From the NCBI GenBank assembly GCA_018701055.1, contig JABIUH010000373.1, positions 1-17,397 of the forward strand: a stretch of DNA of 17,397 nt, read 5' to 3'. The stretch comes from Woeseia sp. (GTDB lineage Bacteria > Pseudomonadota > Gammaproteobacteria > Steroidobacterales > Woeseiaceae). This document shows, in pieces, positions 13,760 through 17,397 of the stretch (position 1 is its first letter; each line of letters begins with the position of its first letter). The notes beneath the pieces are model-generated. The model had not been told where the DNA came from, did not search any database, and was given only the letters and a program-made list of their open reading frames with translations. Both the position numbers and the translations under genes were made by a program.

Positions 13760-14257
13760 TTATCGACGCGATTCTTCTGACGTCTCGTCGTCGTCCGCGC
13801 CGACTTCTTCGGGTGTGGGCATAGGCAACGGGTTGCTTCGTGGCCGTTGATGGGTGCCTTCCTTTAGCGCCAGAGCATCTTCCTTAGTGATTTTGTGAAA
13901 CGCGCCCAATCGACAGGAGTTACCCTCGCTCAGGCCAAACGGGTCGTTGTACAGAACGCGAATCATGTCTTGTCTGCAAAGTTGGCCAATCGAAGATTTA
14001 TAAGAAAAACGATCTTCACGGGCGAGGCCACTACAGCGCCGCGGCAGAATGTTGTGATACACAGTGCTGCCAACCATATGAAACAAAATATTCAGGTCGT
14101 TAAGGACCTCAGTGCGGCGAACCGTTCGCAATCGGATGCAGTCACGCATACCCTCGCCCGGATCCGATTCGTCCTCCTGCGCCATAGAGGGAGGTGCCGA
14201 AATCGGTGTGGAAACGATGGCGATGACGCAGAGAAATTTCAAAATTGGCTTGTACAT
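13760..14257 (-). CDS. Secreted small protein resembling DUF6491
   Basis: A 165-aa protein of unknown function. A signal peptide (MYKPILKFLCVIAIVSTPISAPPSMA, likely cleaved before QED) is followed by a compact domain with four cysteines in the pattern I associate with DUF6491: RDCIRLRTVRRTEVLNDLNILF, VYHNILPRRCSGL, FSYKSSIGQLCRQDMIRVL and GNSCRLGAFHKIT. The Cys pairs could be disulfides in the periplasm. The last 30 residues are a Pro-rich then strongly acidic tail (TPEEVGADDDETSEESRR) that looks unstructured. The start at 14257 is chosen because it begins the signal peptide; the frame extends 17 codons upstream. It is convergent with modC and divergent from the aminotransferase gene at 14357. 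Family match is from memory of the pattern. Confidence 0.65.
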   Translation of the reverse strand: MYKPILKFLCVIAIVSTPISAPPSMAQEDESDPGEGMRDCIRLRTVRRTEVLNDLNILFHMVGSTVYHNILPRRCSGLAREDRFSYKSSIGQLCRQDMIRVLYNDPFGLSEGNSCRLGAFHKITKEDALALKEGTHQRPRSNPLPMPTPEEVGADDDETSEESRR

Positions 14258-14356
14258 AAAGGCTTTACCTACGATCATTCTACCTTGAATTCGCGGTCGG
14301 GCCAGCATTCGATCATTAAGACCGGCAGATCAAACCGTAAATGAGGTATTAGAGAT

Positions 14357-15538
14357 ATGACGCTTGCTTTAAGTTCCCGCCACGAGTGGGTGAAAAAGTC
14401 CGAACTTCGCGCGATGAGTGTTGAATGCGAACGAGTCGGCGGCATCAACCTGTCTCAAGGCGTTTGTGATCTCCCGGTTCCAGAGCCGGTTGTCCGCGCT
14501 GCGAAGAAGGCAATTGATGCGGGGAATAACAGTTACTCAAGGCATGATGGCACGGACGCACTGCGACGTGCGTTAGCCGTTAAGTATCAACGACTTGCGG
14601 GCCTGGATGTCGATCCAGAAACCAATGTCGTGGCAACTTCCGGGGCGACCGGTGCGCTTTATTGTTCGTGTCTGGCGCTGCTCGAACCGGGCGACGAAGT
14701 CATGTTGTTTGAGCCTTATTACAGCTATCACGAAAGCACTATCGTCGCGACTGAAGCCGTCCCCGTATTTATTTCGACAAAGGCACCTGATTGGTCTTTT
14801 TCGATGGAGGACCTGGAAAGCGCGGTTACTAGCAAGACACGGGCAATCATCGTCAATACGCCATCCAATCCATCCGGCAAGGTGTGGTCACGGGAAGAGC
14901 TTCTGCAAATTGCGGAATTTGCCAAGCGACATGACATTTTTGTATTCACCGACGAGATCTACGATCTCTTTGTCTTCGATGGTCTTGAGCACATCAGCAT
15001 GGCGTCGTTGCCAGGCATGTGGGAGCGCACCATAACGATGTCGGGCCTATCCAAAACATTCAGTATTACCGGTTGGCGTATCGGCTACGCGATATGTTCA
15101 GAAAAATGGGCGGAGGCAATCGGCAACTTTAGTGATTTGGTTTACGTTTGTGCGCCAACGCCACTGCAGATGGGCGCGGCTGCGGGAATCGTTGAACTGG
15201 ACGACGAGTATTTTGCAAAGCTCGCTGATAAGTATCGCCGCAAACGGGAAATTCTTTGCGACGCACTCTTCGAAGCCGGATTGACACCGTGTGTACCACA
15301 GGGTGCGTACTACGTTTTGGCCGACGTATCCTGGTTGCCCGGCAGTGACAGCAAAAGTCGGGCGATGTACTTGCTCGATAAAACCGGCGTCGCCTGCGTT
15401 CCCGGCGAGTCATTTTTTAAGGGCACTGCGGGAGACGACATTGTGCGTTTCTGTTTCGCGAAAGAAGATGATGTTGTCGAAGAGGCCGGCCGACGATTGC
15501 AGAAGTTGAAAGCCTTAGGAATCGAGAAAGCAGGGTAG
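14357..15538 (+). CDS. Class I/II PLP aminotransferase
   Basis: A 393-aa cytoplasmic aminotransferase of the aspartate/kynurenine (AT-I gamma-like) group, distinct from the AspC-type gene at 9180. Motifs: INLSQGVCDLPVPEPV (30-45), ATSGATGALYCSCLALL, NTPSNPSGKVWSREEL with Asn171, FTDEIYDLFVFDG with Asp199 and Tyr202, SGLSKTFSITGWRIGY with the PLP lysine Lys233 and Arg241, and C-terminal VRFCFAKEDD with the carboxylate-binding Arg. Specificity cannot be read from sequence; kynurenine-oxoglutarate, methionine or aspartate aminotransferase-like roles are possible. Only 6 nt separate it from the FrnE-like gene, so the two form an operon. Start ATG at 14357 has a weak purine stretch (TTAGAGAT) upstream. 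Confidence 0.9.
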   Translation: MTLALSSRHEWVKKSELRAMSVECERVGGINLSQGVCDLPVPEPVVRAAKKAIDAGNNSYSRHDGTDALRRALAVKYQRLAGLDVDPETNVVATSGATGALYCSCLALLEPGDEVMLFEPYYSYHESTIVATEAVPVFISTKAPDWSFSMEDLESAVTSKTRAIIVNTPSNPSGKVWSREELLQIAEFAKRHDIFVFTDEIYDLFVFDGLEHISMASLPGMWERTITMSGLSKTFSITGWRIGYAICSEKWAEAIGNFSDLVYVCAPTPLQMGAAAGIVELDDEYFAKLADKYRRKREILCDALFEAGLTPCVPQGAYYVLADVSWLPGSDSKSRAMYLLDKTGVACVPGESFFKGTAGDDIVRFCFAKEDDVVEEAGRRLQKLKALGIEKAG

Positions 15539-15544
15539 TCAGAA

Positions 15545-16153
15545 ATGGCAACGCTCTACTTTTATCATGACCCCATGTGCTCCTGGTGTTGGGGCTACCG
15601 ATCGGTCTCGGACCAGATATTCGCGGCATTACCTGAAAATGTAGAGTTGGTGAAAATCGTTGGCGGGCTAGCACCCGATAGCAATGAGCCAATGCCTGAA
15701 AGTCTCCGCCAGAAGTTACCCATGGTGTGGCAGGAAATTCACGATCTACTCGGCACGGAATTCAATTTCGACTTTTGGGCCCAATGTGAACCGAGGCGTT
15801 CGACGTACCCGGCTTGTCGCGCGGTACTCGCTGCAGGCGAGCAAAATAGGTATGACGACATGAGTGATGCGATTCAGCGTGCTTACTATCTGCGTGCCAT
15901 GAATCCTTCAGATGTTGATACGCTCGTGCAACTAGCGACTGAAATGAACCTTGACGTCGATCGATTCACGGATGATTTGGCCTCGGAAAAAACTGAAGGT
16001 AGCTTACGCCAACAAGTTGAATTCTCACGGCAATCACCCATCGATGGTTTTCCCTCACTGACGATGGACGTTGGTGGAACATTGGTAAGCGTGCAACGTG
16101 ATTACCAGGACCCAAAACCTACTTTGAGTCACATCAGCGTATTGCTGCAGTAA
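15545..16153 (+). CDS. DsbA-family (FrnE-like) thiol oxidoreductase
   Basis: A 202-aa thioredoxin-fold protein of the DsbA superfamily. The active site DPMCSWCWGYR has the redox pair Cys12/Cys15 right after the first strand, a helical insertion occupies about 45-150, and DGFPSL near 167-172 supplies the cis-proline (Pro170). No signal peptide is present, so it should act in the cytoplasm, like FrnE-type proteins and COG3531 'protein-disulfide isomerases'. Two more cysteines (Cys81, Cys91) in the insertion might form a second pair, as reported for FrnE relatives. It sits 6 nt after the aminotransferase, whose role gives no direct hint. It could work in oxidative-stress tolerance or isomerise a small substrate with glutathione; neither can be decided here. 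Confidence 0.85.
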   Translation: MATLYFYHDPMCSWCWGYRSVSDQIFAALPENVELVKIVGGLAPDSNEPMPESLRQKLPMVWQEIHDLLGTEFNFDFWAQCEPRRSTYPACRAVLAAGEQNRYDDMSDAIQRAYYLRAMNPSDVDTLVQLATEMNLDVDRFTDDLASEKTEGSLRQQVEFSRQSPIDGFPSLTMDVGGTLVSVQRDYQDPKPTLSHISVLLQ

Positions 16154-16302
16154 GGGTTTTGAGAACGTAAACGATAACGTGATTTTACGACCCTTTGGTC
16201 GCCGGGCGGATTATTCCAGCTTTCGTTAAGAAAATCTGACGGCGGCTCAATTGGCCAGCGATATCCTGCTGACCTTTGTTCGGACCGCCAATCGCTAATC
16301 GA

Positions 16303-17121
16303 TCATTCCACCGACATCGTTGCGATTAAGCAACCGCACGCGAATTCGGGAATAGGTTTGTAGAATTCGATTGTGCCCGTACCGCCAGCGGCGCCTGCCA
16401 CGGCGATCGAAGTTCGAATCTCCAGCGCGCCCGCGCCGGCATCTTGCACGACTTGATCATCGCGATAATCGATCATTGCAGCCACATCATTTTTAGCCCA
16501 GTTGTCGAGAAATCGCTCGTCCCAAGTGGAGTTGATTTTTCCGCTGTCCGGCGTGCAGGGCCAATGGGATGTTCCTCCTGTACTAATCAGTGCAATTCGT
16601 TCTGGCACGGCGTCAAATGCGACCCGCAGCGCCTGACCGAAATTATAGCTGCGCGCCAGTGGTGTAAAAGGTGGCGCCTGACAATTGATGTTCGCTGGAA
16701 TGACGGGCAACGAATAATCCGGAGTCAGATGATGCAGGGGCACCATGATCCCGTGGTCGAATTTCCATTCTTCGGCATAGCTCACGTCGGTATTTTTTAA
16801 CGTGTGTGCTATAAGGCGGCGAGATAAATTTTGATTGCCCGGCACGCGCGTCTTAGGGATACCAAGCCATGCCGGGTCCTCAATGGGTCCGTCATAGTGA
16901 TCCGCCATGCCAATTGAAAATGCCGGCATATTATTAGAGAAAAAGTTGGCAAAGTGTTCCGCGGAAATTACGAACAGCGCGTCAGGTCGACTCGACTCGA
17001 TAGCAGCGCGCATCCGCGCAAATTCTTTTTGCAGCAATGCGTATTCAGCCGGGTCTGCAGCCTCGGGTCGATTGGTAATTCCAGGGGCATGACAACAAAC
17101 GCCGGCGTAAACGAGACTCAT
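16303..17121 (-). CDS. LigB-like extradiol (class III) ring-cleavage dioxygenase
   Basis: A 272-aa protein of the LigB superfamily, which opens catecholic rings between or beside the hydroxyls with non-heme Fe(II). The expected residues are in place: His11 in CCHAPGI and His56 in SAEHFANF (iron ligands), Glu234 in GALEIRTSIAVAG (third ligand), and His186 in GTSHWP, matching catalytic His195 of Sphingomonas LigB; FDHGIMVPL (His123) is also conserved. The substrate is unknown: protocatechuate, gallate or other catechols are possible. The ATG at 17121 is preceded by GGAA, and the upstream GST-like gene ends 18 nt away, so they are probably cotranscribed. No partner LigA-like small subunit is visible within the window. 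The 149 bp beyond its stop up to the FrnE-like gene holds only weak hairpins. Confidence 0.88.
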   Translation of the reverse strand: MSLVYAGVCCHAPGITNRPEAADPAEYALLQKEFARMRAAIESSRPDALFVISAEHFANFFSNNMPAFSIGMADHYDGPIEDPAWLGIPKTRVPGNQNLSRRLIAHTLKNTDVSYAEEWKFDHGIMVPLHHLTPDYSLPVIPANINCQAPPFTPLARSYNFGQALRVAFDAVPERIALISTGGTSHWPCTPDSGKINSTWDERFLDNWAKNDVAAMIDYRDDQVVQDAGAGALEIRTSIAVAGAAGGTGTIEFYKPIPEFACGCLIATMSVE

Positions 17122-17139
17122 AGAAATTCCAGTAGCACG

Positions 17140-17397
17140 TTATGGATTGGAGATATTGTCTGGTGTTACGCCTTCGCGACGTAAGCAAGTCCAGGTTGCT
17201 TCTCGCAAAAACATGCGTTCGGCATGCGCGTTCCAGGCAGGCATGTCGGCAACATGGGGGCGAATATCTTCACGCTGACTCCAGATCCAAAACACTATGA
17301 GATAGGCATCGACGACACTATATCCATCGCCCAGTGCCCAGATTCTTCCGGTCAATCGTCGATCGACTTCCAGCAGTGTTTTTCTTAGATTCGGAAT
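17140..17397 (-). CDS. Glutathione S-transferase, C-terminal part (5' end outside window)
   Basis: The frame is open from the window edge to a TAA at 17142-17140 and gives 85 residues of a GST C-terminal helical domain. The core is GDGYSVVDAYLIVFWIWSQ, the GST 'G-x-(F/Y)-S-(V/I)-x-D' N-capping box with its conserved Asp, followed by MPAWNAHAERMFLREA, the usual last helices. The glutathione-binding thioredoxin half lies outside the window, so class and activity cannot be judged. It is in the same direction as, and 18 nt ahead of, the LigB-like dioxygenase, which suggests a shared role in aromatic or electrophilic compound breakdown. A TTG at 17355 is internal and should not be taken as the start. 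Confidence 0.8.
   Translation of the reverse strand: MPNLRKTLLEVDRRLTGRIWALGDGYSVVDAYLIVFWIWSQREDIRPHVADMPAWNAHAERMFLREATWTCLRREGVTPDNISNP

Noticed and set aside
14272..14317. Direct repeat CGATCATT at 14272 and 14310
   Set aside because: It is only 8 bp and not placed in phase or near a visible promoter. Expected by chance.
16166..16201. Two short overlapping inverted repeats (CGTAAA/TTTACG and CGACC/GGTCG) as a bidirectional terminator
   Set aside because: Stems are only 5-6 bp, one has a 12-nt spacer, and no T-run follows on either strand.

Overview
This window looks like chromosomal DNA of a free-living, probably marine gammaproteobacterium. The reasons are moderate GC, several Gram-negative lipoprotein signal sequences, a single-domain AspC/TyrB-type aminotransferase, an FrnE-like DsbA protein, a DUF6491-like secreted protein and ModABC of proteobacterial type. 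The assignment rests on gene content only. I see no rRNA, tRNA, CRISPR array, insertion sequence or prophage.

Layout. Positions 1-1911 (minus strand) hold a pseudouridine catabolism operon: a winged-helix/PfkB kinase fusion followed, with an 8-nt overlap, by pseudouridine-5'-phosphate glycosidase, whose C-terminus is cut by the window edge. The control region at 1910-1973 has a recognisable promoter and two copies of a small palindrome. Positions 2086-3285 encode a trans-sulfuration-type PLP enzyme. Positions 3286-5526 are a decayed stretch. It holds a von Willebrand factor A (VWA) domain fragment with an internal gap, one arm of a dispersed 'cattgcgagcg' repeat, an intact lipoprotein with two cytochrome-like CX4CH modules, and an 85-codon ORF that is the first and last part of a PQQ quinoprotein dehydrogenase joined in frame.

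Positions 5527-9063 carry two divergent lipoprotein hydrolases, an Amidohydro_3 protein (minus) and an arylsulfatase-like protein (plus), around a shared 138-bp control region. Positions 9180-13727 run on the plus strand as a tight series: AspC-family aminotransferase, rhomboid protease, then modA, modB and modC for molybdate uptake. A convergent small secreted DUF6491-like protein follows (13760-14257, minus), then an aminotransferase/FrnE-like thiol oxidoreductase pair (14357-16153, plus). The window ends with a minus-strand pair: a LigB-like extradiol dioxygenase and the C-terminal part of a glutathione S-transferase.

Most genes are ordinary. The most unusual material is the decayed stretch at 3286-5526, where two genes show internal deletions on either side of an intact heme-like lipoprotein. 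Next come the His-to-Asp change in the sulfatase active-site motif and the paired operator in front of the kinase fusion. I did not find convincing evidence of a wholly new multi-gene system.
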